A stretch of 6,733 nucleotides of DNA from an uncultured Oscillospiraceae bacterium (GCA_934635515.1 CAKTZK010000078.1:1-6733); one strand, 5' to 3'. Counted from the stretch's first letter, positions 1 through 6,199 are shown. Numbers and translations are program-made. Notes: generated by a model from the letters alone, not told the origin.

Positions 1-182
1 TAGTGGAGCTGCAGCAGAATTTTAACCTCCACAGCATCCTGGTCTCCATCGGTGTCACAGCGCTGATCTCGGGCCTCACCATCGGCGGTAAGGCCGCCTG
101 CAAGCCCATCGCCATCAACGACAGTACCAAGGTCGTGTACCGTGTGGCACGCATCATGAACGCGCTGCACCTGTTCCGTTAA
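1..182 (+). CDS. C-terminal end of a DUF21/CNNM-like membrane protein (5' partial)
   Basis: An open frame enters from the left edge (first full codon at 3) and stops with TAA at 180-182, giving 59 visible residues. They contain a hydrophobic segment at about visible residues 12-28 (SILVSIGVTALISGLT), followed by GGKAACKPIAINDSTKVVYRV and a short tail ending HLFR. A hydrophobic stretch followed by GGKA..K..AI..S..VV resembles the end of the short DUF21 (CNNM/CorB-type) membrane proteins often found near dxs in Clostridia. That assignment rests on remembered family resemblance, not a search. If right, it is an integral membrane protein of a family linked to divalent cation transport, apparently without the CBS domains of full CorB/CorC proteins, since the chain ends here. 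The gene stops 14 nt before the dxs start, so the two are probably co-transcribed. The start and most of the protein lie outside the window. Confidence 0.6.
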   Translation, partial: VELQQNFNLHSILVSIGVTALISGLTIGGKAACKPIAINDSTKVVYRVARIMNALHLFR

Positions 183-183
183 C

Positions 184-189
184 GGGGGA
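184..189 (+). promoter_or_regulatory. Ribosome binding site deciding the TTG start of dxs
   Basis: A GGGGGA run lies 7 nt upstream of the TTG at 197, just after the stop of the preceding gene. It supports the non-ATG start: the protein from TTG gives the expected N-terminus of a DXS, and no ATG in this frame nearby has comparable spacing to a purine-rich site. Confidence 0.7.
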
Positions 190-196
190 ATTTACC

Positions 197-2056
197 TTGA
201 TTTTAGAAAAGATCCGTGATCCGGAAGATATAAAACTATTGAATAGTGCCCAAGTGGACCAGCTTTGCCGGGAACTGCGGGCTTTTTTGGTAGAAAATGT
301 GTCGAAAACCGGCGGCCACCTGGCCTCTAATCTGGGGGTCGTGGAGCTGACGGTGGCCATTCACCGTGTGTTCGACACCTCCAGGGACCGCCTGGTCTTT
401 GATGTGGGCCACCAGTGCTACTGCCATAAGATTTTGACCGGGCGACAGTCGCTGTTTCATACCCTGCGGCAGTTGGGCGGTCTTTCCGGCTTTCCCAAGC
501 CCTATGAGAGCGAGCATGATGCCTTCGTCGCAGGCCACGCCTCCAACTCCGTTTCTGTGGCCTTGGGCATGGCCCACGCCCGAACCTTGCTCCACGAGGA
601 TTACAGCGTTATCGCCCTGATCGGCGACGGTGCCATGACCGGCGGCCTCAGCTTTGAGGGGCTCAACGATGCCGGCGCCTCCGGAGAGCCCATGATCGTT
701 ATTCTCAATGATAACGGTATGTCTATCGACGCCAATGTGGGCGGTCTCAGCCGCCACCTGTCCCGCCTCCGCTCCGAGGAGGGGTACAATAATTTCAAAC
801 GATGGTATAAGGATAAGCTTCAGGGAGACTCTCCCGCCAAAAAGCATCTGTATAATGCCAGCTCCCATGTGAAGCACTGGCTCAAGAGCAATCTCCTTCC
901 CGAAAGCACTATGTTTGAAAAAATGGGCTTTTCCTACATGGGCCCTGTAAACGGCCACGATGTGCAGAAGCTGACCCAGATGCTCACCTGGGCCAAGGAG
1001 AAAAACGGGCCCGTGCTGCTCCATGTGCTTACAGAGAAGGGCCGTGGCTACTCCTACGCCCGGCAGGACCCGGAGCGGTTCCACGGCACGCCGCCCTTTG
1101 ACCCGGCGACAGGCAAGCCGCTGCGTCAGAGCAAGCCCTCTTTTTCCTCGGTTTTCGGCGAGTCTCTTGTGGAGCTGGCCCGGGAGGATAACCGCATTTG
1201 CGCTATTACCGCAGCCATGACCTCCGGAACGGGTCTATCCCGGTTTGCCAAGGAATTTCCCGATCGTTTTTTTGATGTGGGTATCGCCGAGGGCCATGCG
1301 GTGGCCATGGCGGGCGGCATGGCAAAGCAAGGCCTGATCCCGGTTTTTGCTGTGTATTCCAGCTTTTTGCAGCGGGGCTTCGATATGCTTATTCACGATA
1401 TTTCCCTGGATAATCTCCACGCGGTTTTCTGCGTGGACCGGGCCGGACTGGTGGGGGCGGACGGCCAGACACACCACGGCTGCTTTGACCCTGGCTTTTT
1501 GTCCCAGGTGCCGGGAATGACGGTTTTGTGCCCCTCCAGCTTCGGTGAGCTGAAGGAAATGCTGCACTACGGCACGCTTTCCACGGCAGGTCCGGTGACT
1601 ATCCGGTACCCCCGCGGCGCGGAAAAAGTATATCGGCAGTGCGCGCCCCTGGAAACATTTACGCAGCTTCGGGACGGGGCTGACTTTACCATTCTGACCT
1701 ACGGGATCCTGGTGAATCAGGCATTGGAAGCGGCGGATATCCTGGATAAAAGAGGGATCGCCACTCGGGTGCTGAAGCTCAACCGGATCGCTCCCTTGAG
1801 CCCGGAAGAAGTCTCCCGGATGCTGATAGGCACCGGGCGGCTTTTAGTGCTGGAGGACTGCGTAGATTCCGGCTGCGTGGGCCAGCGGGTGGCAGCTCTG
1901 GCTCTGGAGGCCGGAGTGAAGCCGGACAAGTTGATTTTAAAAAATTGTGGCTCGGTGCTGCCAACAGAGGGCAGCGTAGAGCAGCTTTACCATGCACTGA
2001 AGCTGGACGGGCCCGGTGTGGCCGCGGCCATTGAGGAGGCGCTGCATGAGCAATAA
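197..2056 (+). CDS. dxs: 1-deoxy-D-xylulose-5-phosphate synthase
   Basis: This cytosolic thiamine-diphosphate enzyme condenses pyruvate and glyceraldehyde 3-phosphate, releasing CO2, to make 1-deoxy-D-xylulose 5-phosphate. The product feeds the MEP isoprenoid pathway and also thiamine and pyridoxal synthesis. The 619 residues match the usual 620-640. Visible landmarks are H41 in GGHLASNLG, H72 in DVGHQ, the ThDP/Mg motif GDGAMTGG at 143-150 followed by NDN at 171-173, the catalytic Glu365 in VGIAEGHA, the DRAGLVGADG loop at 414-423 with THHG after it, YPRG at 471-474, and a transketolase C-terminal domain from about 490 to 610. The start is TTG, supported by GGGGGA upstream. The 3' end overlaps tlyA by 11 nt. 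A mild oddity is HQCYCHK at 72-78, with cysteines where many homologues have Ala/Ser and Pro. The identification is secure. Confidence 0.97.
   Translation: MILEKIRDPEDIKLLNSAQVDQLCRELRAFLVENVSKTGGHLASNLGVVELTVAIHRVFDTSRDRLVFDVGHQCYCHKILTGRQSLFHTLRQLGGLSGFPKPYESEHDAFVAGHASNSVSVALGMAHARTLLHEDYSVIALIGDGAMTGGLSFEGLNDAGASGEPMIVILNDNGMSIDANVGGLSRHLSRLRSEEGYNNFKRWYKDKLQGDSPAKKHLYNASSHVKHWLKSNLLPESTMFEKMGFSYMGPVNGHDVQKLTQMLTWAKEKNGPVLLHVLTEKGRGYSYARQDPERFHGTPPFDPATGKPLRQSKPSFSSVFGESLVELAREDNRICAITAAMTSGTGLSRFAKEFPDRFFDVGIAEGHAVAMAGGMAKQGLIPVFAVYSSFLQRGFDMLIHDISLDNLHAVFCVDRAGLVGADGQTHHGCFDPGFLSQVPGMTVLCPSSFGELKEMLHYGTLSTAGPVTIRYPRGAEKVYRQCAPLETFTQLRDGADFTILTYGILVNQALEAADILDKRGIATRVLKLNRIAPLSPEEVSRMLIGTGRLLVLEDCVDSGCVGQRVAALALEAGVKPDKLILKNCGSVLPTEGSVEQLYHALKLDGPGVAAAIEEALHEQ
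2033..2039 (+). promoter_or_regulatory. Ribosome binding site for tlyA inside the dxs end
   Basis: GAGGAGG lies 6 nt before the ATG at 2046 and within the last codons of dxs. It is a near-perfect Shine-Dalgarno sequence and fixes the tlyA start at 2046 rather than at the in-frame GTG at 2016, which would add ten unconserved residues (MWPRPLRRRC). Confidence 0.85.
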
Positions 2057-2849
2057 GACAAGGCTGGATGTGCTTTTGACGGAAAGGGGCCTGCTGGACT
2101 CCCGGCAGAAGGCACAGGCTACCATCATGAGCGGCATTGTGTTCGTGAACGGCCAAAGAGTGGACAAGGTGGGCACAGCGGTTGCCAATGATGCGCAGAT
2201 CGAGATCCGTGGTGCGACCTTACAATATGTAAGCAGGGGCGGTCTGAAGCTGGAAAAGGCCATGCAGACCTTCCCCCTGACCCTGGAGGGCAAAATTTGC
2301 GCCGACATCGGTGCATCCACCGGCGGCTTTACGGACTGCATGCTGCAAAACGGCGCAAAGAAAGTGTACGCCGTGGATGTGGGTTACGGTCAGCTGGACT
2401 GGAAGCTGCGCAACGATCCGCGGGTGGTGTGCATGGAGCGGACCAACGCCCGATATCTGACCCATGAGCAGATCCCGGAGGAGCTGGATTTTGCGTCCAT
2501 TGATGTGTCGTTTATTTCCCTCAAGCTGATTTTTCCCGCCCTGTATGGGCTTTTGCGGGAGGGGGGCGAGATCGCCTGCCTTATTAAGCCCCAGTTTGAA
2601 GCCGGGCGGGAAAAAGTGGGGAAAAAGGGCGTTGTCCGGGATCCCACCGTACATCTGGAGGTGCTGGAGCACTTCTTGATATATGCAAAGGAAAACAACT
2701 TTACAGTGCTTGGAATTACTTATTCTCCCATACGCGGGCCCGAGGGAAATATTGAGTATTTGGGCTTTCTGCGCAAAAGTGAGGAGCCGGACGCAGCCGT
2801 GGACCTGAGTGCCATCGTGGAGGCGTCCCACACCGCCTTGAAGGAGTAA
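2046..2849 (+). CDS. tlyA: TlyA-family 16S/23S rRNA cytidine-2'-O-methyltransferase
   Basis: TlyA proteins methylate ribose 2'-OH groups of cytidines in 23S rRNA (C1920), and in the type II subgroup also 16S rRNA (C1409); this affects capreomycin sensitivity. B. subtilis YqxC is the homologue at the same locus. The 267 residues begin with an S4 RNA-binding domain (about 4-60), followed by an FtsJ/RrmJ-type Rossmann methyltransferase domain (about 62-245). The SAM-binding loop is DIGASTGGFTD at 87-97. The K-D-K-E catalytic tetrad can be read as K68 (SRGGLK), D153 (SIDVSF), K181 (LIKPQFEAG) and E237 (GNIEYLG), each one residue off the M. tuberculosis numbering as I recall it. The start overlaps the dxs stop by 11 nt. 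Type I or type II specificity cannot be settled by eye. Some family members are annotated as hemolysins; the intact methyltransferase tetrad argues for the RNA role. Confidence 0.93.
   Translation: MSNKTRLDVLLTERGLLDSRQKAQATIMSGIVFVNGQRVDKVGTAVANDAQIEIRGATLQYVSRGGLKLEKAMQTFPLTLEGKICADIGASTGGFTDCMLQNGAKKVYAVDVGYGQLDWKLRNDPRVVCMERTNARYLTHEQIPEELDFASIDVSFISLKLIFPALYGLLREGGEIACLIKPQFEAGREKVGKKGVVRDPTVHLEVLEHFLIYAKENNFTVLGITYSPIRGPEGNIEYLGFLRKSEEPDAAVDLSAIVEASHTALKE
2841..2846 (+). promoter_or_regulatory. Ribosome binding site for nadK at the tlyA stop
   Basis: AAGGAG forms the last two codons of tlyA and lies 9 nt before the nadK ATG at 2856. This supports translation of nadK from the same transcript and fixes its start. 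Confidence 0.75.
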
Positions 2850-2855
2850 ACGAAC

Positions 2856-3743
2856 ATGAGTAAGCCGAAAAAAATCATCCTATGTCCCAACCCGTACAGA
2901 GACAAGAATATGGCGGTGGCCGCCCGGTCTAAGGAGATCCTGGACCAGGAGGGCTTTCATACGGTGGTCTGCCTGCCTTTTCAGAAGGAGGGGTACGGCG
3001 CAGAGCTGGGGGTGCCTATTCAGCAGCTGGACCGGGAGATCAAAAACGCCGATCTTCTGATTGCCTTCGGCGGCGACGGCACCATCCTGCATCTGGCTAA
3101 GACGGTGGCCATGAACCGGGTGCCGGTGCTGGGCATCAACCTGGGGAGCCTGGGCTTTATGTCGGAGCTGGAGCCGGATGAACTGGAGCGGCTAAGGGAC
3201 CTGAAAAACTGGAATCTCTCCATTGAAAACCGCATGATGCTGGATGTATCCGTGGTGCGGGACGGTCGTACGGTGTATAATACCATTGCCCTGAACGACG
3301 CGGTCATCTCCAAGGGCTCCATCGCCAGGGTGGTGCGGCTGGAGATCTACACGGAGGAGGGCTTTCTGACCTGGGTGGGAGGCGACGGCGTCGTGATCTC
3401 TACGCCCACCGGCTCTACGGGGTATTCCATGGCCACCGGCGGCCCTATTGTGGAGCCTACGGCCCGGAATATCCTGATAAGCCCCATTTGTCCCCATTCC
3501 ACCCGGTCCAGCAGCTATGTGCTGGATCCGTCCCACGTGATCCATGTAAAGGCACCGGATGCCAACCGGAAATTTGTGTATCTCTCTTCCGACGGCGGCA
3601 AGGCCTTTTCACTGAAAAATAATGACATCGTTCAGGCGAAGCTCTCCGGCCACTCTATGAAGCTGGTACGCCTGTCAAAAAAGAGTTTTTGCGAGATTTT
3701 GGACAAAAAGATGGCTATGGAGGCTGCTAAATATGAAAAATGA
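2856..3743 (+). CDS. nadK: NAD kinase
   Basis: NAD kinase phosphorylates the 2'-hydroxyl of the adenosine ribose of NAD to give NADP in the cytosol, the only de novo route to NADP(H) in bacteria. The 295 residues fit the usual 260-300. The N-terminal half carries the diagnostic GGDGT at 72-76, followed by GINLGSLGF at 93-101. The C-terminal beta-rich domain has the N-D pair at 147-148 (ALNDAVIS), the glycine-rich GGDGVVISTPTGSTGYS at 175-191, GGP at 195-197 and SPICPHS at 209-215. All are standard for the bacterial/archaeal NADK (PpnK) family. The gene starts 6 nt after the tlyA stop and its end overlaps argR by 11 nt. This slot between tlyA and argR is typical of Clostridia, whereas B. subtilis lacks the insertion. 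Nothing appears broken. The symbols ppnK and nadK are synonyms. Confidence 0.96.
   Translation: MSKPKKIILCPNPYRDKNMAVAARSKEILDQEGFHTVVCLPFQKEGYGAELGVPIQQLDREIKNADLLIAFGGDGTILHLAKTVAMNRVPVLGINLGSLGFMSELEPDELERLRDLKNWNLSIENRMMLDVSVVRDGRTVYNTIALNDAVISKGSIARVVRLEIYTEEGFLTWVGGDGVVISTPTGSTGYSMATGGPIVEPTARNILISPICPHSTRSSSYVLDPSHVIHVKAPDANRKFVYLSSDGGKAFSLKNNDIVQAKLSGHSMKLVRLSKKSFCEILDKKMAMEAAKYEK
3719..3723 (+). promoter_or_regulatory. Ribosome binding site for argR inside the nadK end
   Basis: GGAGG in the last codons of nadK lies 9 nt before the ATG at 3733. Together with the 11-nt overlap it suggests that argR translation is coupled to nadK. Confidence 0.75.
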
Positions 3744-4185
3744 CCGTCAAAAAACGATTTTATCCATTATCACCGATGAGGCGGTGGAGACCCAGGAGCA
3801 GCTTCTTTCTCTGCTGGAGCAGCGGGGCTTTGTGGCCACCCAGGCAACCATTTCCCGGGACATCAAGCAGCTGCATCTGGTAAAGGCACCCGCCGGCCAG
3901 GGGAAATACCGCTACGCGGTCTCCGACCACGGGAACAAGATCAACATTGCCAACAAGCAGCAGACCATCTTCCGGGAAAGCATCATGAAGGTCGACTATG
4001 CGCAGAACCTGGTGGTCCTGCACACCATGGTGGGCCTGGCCAACGGCGCGGCCGCCGCGCTGGACGGCATGAAAATAGATCAGCTTATCGGCACCCTGGC
4101 CGGAGACGACACGGTGCTGCTGATCATGCGCGATAACGAGAGCGCCGTGGAGCTTGCCGCCGGCATCAAGGCGATGCTGAGCTGA
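3733..4185 (+). CDS. argR: Arginine repressor ArgR/AhrC
   Basis: ArgR is a hexameric DNA-binding protein that uses L-arginine as corepressor. It represses arginine biosynthesis genes and in Bacillus also activates arginine catabolism. The 150 residues match the family length. The N-terminal winged helix-turn-helix spans about 1-65, with the recognition-helix motif TQATISRDIKQL at 36-47 (SRD is the family hallmark) and a wing ending KYRYAV. After a short linker the C-terminal oligomerisation and arginine-binding domain spans about 80-150, with GTLAGDDTVLLI at 120-131; the GDD acidic pair contacts arginine in characterised homologues. The start overlaps nadK by 11 nt and the stop is 17 nt before recN. 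I see no ARG-box-like site around the gene, and there is no room for its own promoter, so it is probably expressed with the operon. Its targets are probably elsewhere in the genome. The argR-recN pairing is conserved across Firmicutes. Confidence 0.95.
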   Translation: MKNDRQKTILSIITDEAVETQEQLLSLLEQRGFVATQATISRDIKQLHLVKAPAGQGKYRYAVSDHGNKINIANKQQTIFRESIMKVDYAQNLVVLHTMVGLANGAAAALDGMKIDQLIGTLAGDDTVLLIMRDNESAVELAAGIKAMLS

Positions 4186-4190
4186 AACGA

Positions 4191-4196
4191 AGGGAG
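4191..4196 (+). promoter_or_regulatory. Ribosome binding site for recN
   Basis: AGGGAG in the 17-nt gap after argR lies 6 nt before the ATG at 4203. It fixes the recN start, which also gives the conserved N-terminus MLDLLHIENIAII. Confidence 0.75.
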
Positions 4197-4202
4197 CACA
4201 AT

Positions 4203-5873
4203 ATGCTTGATCTGCTGCATATTGAGAATATTGCCATCATTGAGCAGGCGGATATCGCCTTTCGGCCCGGATTCAACGCCCTGACGGGCGAAACGGGCGC
4301 GGGCAAGTCCATTGTTATTGATGCCCTCAGCGCCGTTTTAGGTCAGCGGGCTTCCCGGGAGCTGATCCGCACCGGGGCCGACCATGCCTTTGTGAGCGCG
4401 GTGTTTTCCCACATTCCCCAGGGACTGGGGGAGGACCTGGGCGTGGAGGACGCGGAGGAGTGGCTTTTGCAGCGGGAAATTTACACGGACGGGAAGAATG
4501 TGTGCCGCTGCAACGGGCGGCCCATGACCGTGACCCAGCTGCGCACCCTGGGAAGCCGCCTGCTGAACATCCACGGTCAGCACGACGGCCAGCAGCTTTT
4601 GGACGAGACGCAGCACATTTTATACCTGGATCAGTACGGAAGGTATGAGCCTTTACAGTCGGCTTATTCTGCGCAGTTTTCCGTGCTGCAGGACATCCGA
4701 AGGAAGATATCCGACCTGGAGATGAATGAGGCGGAGAAGGAGCGGCGGATGGACTCGCTGCGGTTTCAAATCGCGGAGCTGGAGCGGGCTAAATTGCAGC
4801 CGGGCGAGGACGAAGAACTGAATGAGCGGCGGAATCTTCTGCGCAACAGCGAGAAATTCATCTCCGCCTTACAGGGGGCTGACTTTTGCCTGAATGGCGG
4901 AGACAACGATGCAGGCGCTCTGTCGCTGCTGCGACAGGCACAGGAGCATCTGGCCTCGGTGCGGAACCTGAGTGATAGCTTTTCGGAGCTTCACGACCGC
5001 CTGGAGGGGATATACAGCGACTTGTATGACATTGCCTACACGGTGCAGGACAAAAAGGACGAGTTTGACTTTGCTCCGGGAGAACTGGACGCGGTAGAGA
5101 GCCGGTGCGACCTGCTGTATCGGCTGAAAAAGAAGTACGGCGCCACGGTGGAGGAGATGCTGGACTATCTGGAGAAGTGCCGCCAGGAGCTGGATGAAAT
5201 GGCTTATGCCGATGACACCCTGGCGCACCTAAAAAAGCAGGAGGAAAAGGCAAGGAAAGAGGTCATGGCGGCGGCTAAGGAACTGTCTCAGCAGCGCAAG
5301 ACCGTGGCCAAGGAACTGGAGCAGCGGATCTTGACAGAACTGCAGGAGCTGAATATGGGAGCCATCCAGTTTGTGGTGGATTTTCAGGAGAAAAAGCCGG
5401 ATGCCAGCGGCATAGACGAGGTGCGGTTTTTGATGTCGGCCAATCTGGGTGAGGACCTGCGGCCTATTCAGAAGATCGCCTCCGGCGGCGAACTGGCCCG
5501 CATTATGCTGGCTATGAAAAACGTATTTTCCCAGCAGGAGCGCATCGGGACCATGGTGTTTGACGAGGTGGACACCGGTGTTTCCGGCCGGGCGGCCCAG
5601 AAGGTGGCGGAGAAGATGGCCCGCATCTCCCGGAAAAAACAGGTGCTGTGCGTGACCCATCTGCCCCAGATCGCGGCCATGGCGGACACCCATTTTTCTG
5701 TGGAAAAGGGCGTGCGCGATGGACGGACCTTCACAAAGGTGCAGGAGCTTTCCCGGCAGCAGCGCCGGGAGGAGCTGGCTCGGCTCACCGGCGGCGAGCA
5801 GCTTTCCCAGACCATGCTGGACGGGGCGGAGGAGCTGCTGGCGGCGGCGGAGAAGTTCAAAAAAACAGTGTGA
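4203..5873 (+). CDS. recN: DNA repair protein RecN
   Basis: RecN is an SMC-like ATPase recruited early to DNA double-strand breaks, where it tethers DNA ends and aids RecA-dependent recombination on the nucleoid. The 556 residues are within the normal 550-580 range and the layout is complete. The N-terminal ATPase half has Walker A GETGAGKS at 29-36 and the HGQHDGQ segment at 124-130. A long charged helical region, mostly coiled coil, runs from about 150 to 390 and is interrupted near 225-290. The C-terminal ATPase half has the ABC signature ASGGELAR at 426-433, Walker B with MVFDEVDTG at 451-459 (D454, E455), and the H-loop VTHLPQIAAMAD at 484-495. In B. subtilis recN belongs to the SOS regulon, but I see no own promoter or LexA-like box in the 17-nt gap after argR. 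The gene ends 7 nt before the tyrS promoter, with no terminator of its own. Confidence 0.97.
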   Translation: MLDLLHIENIAIIEQADIAFRPGFNALTGETGAGKSIVIDALSAVLGQRASRELIRTGADHAFVSAVFSHIPQGLGEDLGVEDAEEWLLQREIYTDGKNVCRCNGRPMTVTQLRTLGSRLLNIHGQHDGQQLLDETQHILYLDQYGRYEPLQSAYSAQFSVLQDIRRKISDLEMNEAEKERRMDSLRFQIAELERAKLQPGEDEELNERRNLLRNSEKFISALQGADFCLNGGDNDAGALSLLRQAQEHLASVRNLSDSFSELHDRLEGIYSDLYDIAYTVQDKKDEFDFAPGELDAVESRCDLLYRLKKKYGATVEEMLDYLEKCRQELDEMAYADDTLAHLKKQEEKARKEVMAAAKELSQQRKTVAKELEQRILTELQELNMGAIQFVVDFQEKKPDASGIDEVRFLMSANLGEDLRPIQKIASGGELARIMLAMKNVFSQQERIGTMVFDEVDTGVSGRAAQKVAEKMARISRKKQVLCVTHLPQIAAMADTHFSVEKGVRDGRTFTKVQELSRQQRREELARLTGGEQLSQTMLDGAEELLAAAEKFKKTV

Positions 5874-5880
5874 GAAACGG

Positions 5881-5909
5881 TTGACAAATGAGAAACCGGG
5901 CTATATAAT
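5881..5909 (+). promoter_or_regulatory. Consensus sigma-A promoter for the tyrS leader
   Basis: The -35 hexamer TTGACA (5881-5886) and the -10 hexamer TATAAT (5904-5909) both match the housekeeping sigma consensus exactly and are separated by an optimal 17 nt. No TG extended -10 is present. Transcription should begin near 5915-5917, shortly before the first base of the T-box Stem I. The -35 begins only 7 nt after the recN stop. Such a strong promoter fits a gene controlled mainly at the attenuation step downstream. Confidence 0.92.
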
Positions 5910-5934
5910 GGTAAATAATTTCATATACCACAGT

Positions 5935-6030
5935 GCTGATGGGAAGAAGTAGCGCTTTTTGACCCCTGCCAAGAGAGACTCCGGGCGGTGCGAGGAGGAG
6001 AGGGGAGAGGCGGCGAATACATCCCGGAGC
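5935..6030 (+). other. T-box Stem I with UAC specifier loop
   Basis: Pairing worked out by hand: GC 5935-5936 with GC 6029-6030, then a kink-turn-like GA (5938-5939) facing GGA (6026-6028), then GGGA 5941-5944 with TCCC 6022-6025. The specifier internal loop follows, with AGTA (5948-5951) on the 5' side and GAATACA (6015-6021) on the 3' side. Above it GCGCTTTT (5952-5959) pairs with 6006-6014 with one bulged G and two G-U pairs, CCCCT (5963-5967) pairs with AGGGG (6001-6005), and CTCC (5979-5982) pairs with GGAG (5994-5997) to close the apical loop. The AG bulge and the apical GNUGNNA sequence form, in known T-boxes, the module that stacks on the tRNA elbow. The exact pairs in the upper half are less certain. 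Confidence 0.85.
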
Positions 6031-6039
6031 TGCCTTCCA

Positions 6040-6083
6040 AACGGACGGAGGTCCCAGTAGGAATGTGTCGGGTGCGCCCGTTA
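6040..6083 (+). other. T-box Stem II / F-box (Stem IIA/B) element
   Basis: The conserved F-box CCGTTA is at 6078-6083. AACGG at 6040-6044 can pair with CCGTT at 6078-6082, as expected for the Stem IIA/B pseudoknot of canonical T-boxes. Between them are an AGTA S-turn-type motif (6056-6059) and a small hairpin CGGG (6069-6072)/CCCG (6077-6080) closed by the tetraloop TGCG. The hairpin and the F-box pairing share bases 6078-6080, so they would be alternatives. The motif is clear; the fold is inferred. Confidence 0.65.
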
Positions 6084-6091
6084 CAGCGTTT

Positions 6092-6135
6092 GGGTGCCCG
6101 GCACCCGGTGAGGCCGCTGACCGCGAGGCTGCGGC
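6092..6135 (+). other. Two GC-rich hairpins between the F-box and the antiterminator
   Basis: Hairpin one pairs GGGTGC (6092-6097) with GCACCC (6101-6106) around a CCG loop. Hairpin two pairs GCCGC (6113-6117) with GCGGC (6131-6135) around a 13-nt loop. The second lies just before the T-box sequence, where Stem III usually sits, so one of the two is probably Stem III. Neither is followed by a T run. Confidence 0.6.
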
Positions 6136-6141
6136 GAATAT

Positions 6142-6172
6142 GAGGTGGTACCGCGATTTTTACATCGCCCTC
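6142..6172 (+). other. T-box sequence and antiterminator hairpin
   Basis: The T-box reads GAGGTGGTACCGCG (6142-6155), against the consensus AGGGUGGNACCGCG. It folds as GAGG (6142-6145) with CCTC (6169-6172), a 7-nt bulge TGGTACC (6146-6152), then GCGAT (6153-6157) with ATCGC (6164-6168). The bulge TGGT can pair with the ACCA end of uncharged tRNA-Tyr. The 3' arm of this hairpin is also the 5' arm of the terminator, so the two structures exclude each other. Confidence 0.92.
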
Positions 6173-6199
6173 TGTCTATGGAGACAGGGGGCGTTTTTT
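6166..6199 (+). terminator. Rho-independent terminator of the tyrS T-box
   Basis: A 12-bp stem pairs 6166-6177 (CGCCCTCTGTCT) with 6182-6193 (AGACAGGGGGCG), with a single G-U pair (6171/6188) and a 4-nt loop ATGG, followed at once by six T (6194-6199). It shares 6166-6172 with the antiterminator. It should stop transcription from the tyrS promoter when tRNA-Tyr is charged. It is also the first recognisable terminator for transcripts arriving from recN. Confidence 0.95.

Larger units (their letters stand above)
5916..6199 (+). promoter_or_regulatory. Tyrosine-specific T-box riboswitch leader of tyrS
   Basis: This leader senses the charging state of tRNA-Tyr. Uncharged tRNA pairs its anticodon with the specifier codon and its free NCCA end with the antiterminator bulge, which prevents termination and allows tyrS transcription. 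From 5' to 3' the sequence shows Stem I with an S-turn AGTA (5948-5951), an AG bulge AGAGAG (5972-5977), a distal loop GGTGCGA matching GNUGNNA (5987-5993), and the specifier TAC for Tyr (6018-6020) in a GAATACA loop. A Stem II region follows with a second AGTA (6056-6059) and the F-box CCGTTA (6078-6083). Then come two GC-rich hairpins, the T-box with UGGU (6146-6149) and a terminator. The U after UGG fits the discriminator A of tRNA-Tyr. Specifier, UGGN and downstream gene all agree on tyrosine. Confidence 0.95.

Noticed and set aside
236..1084. Long minus-strand open frame (282 codons) opposite dxs
   Set aside because: It lies wholly over a clear dxs coding region, shows no recognisable domain or ribosome binding site, and is the kind of shadow frame expected in GC-rich coding DNA.
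2016..2045. Upstream GTG start for tlyA
   Set aside because: The added residues MWPRPLRRRC are not family-like, and GAGGAGG is ideally placed for the ATG at 2046.
2220..2831. Minus-strand open frame (203 codons) opposite tlyA
   Set aside because: It is a mirror of conserved tlyA codons with no family motif and no initiation signal.
5648..5952. Plus-strand frames overlapping the recN end (78 and 77 codons)
   Set aside because: They are out of frame with intact recN, which keeps its motifs to the stop, and their low-complexity Gly/Arg/Ser content is typical of shadow frames.
5992..6010. Purine-rich GGAGG-like runs that look like ribosome binding sites
   Set aside because: They form the 3' side of Stem I of the T-box and are not followed by a plausible coding region.
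6092..6106. Strong GC hairpin as a possible terminator
   Set aside because: No T run follows it; it fits better as an internal stem of the leader.
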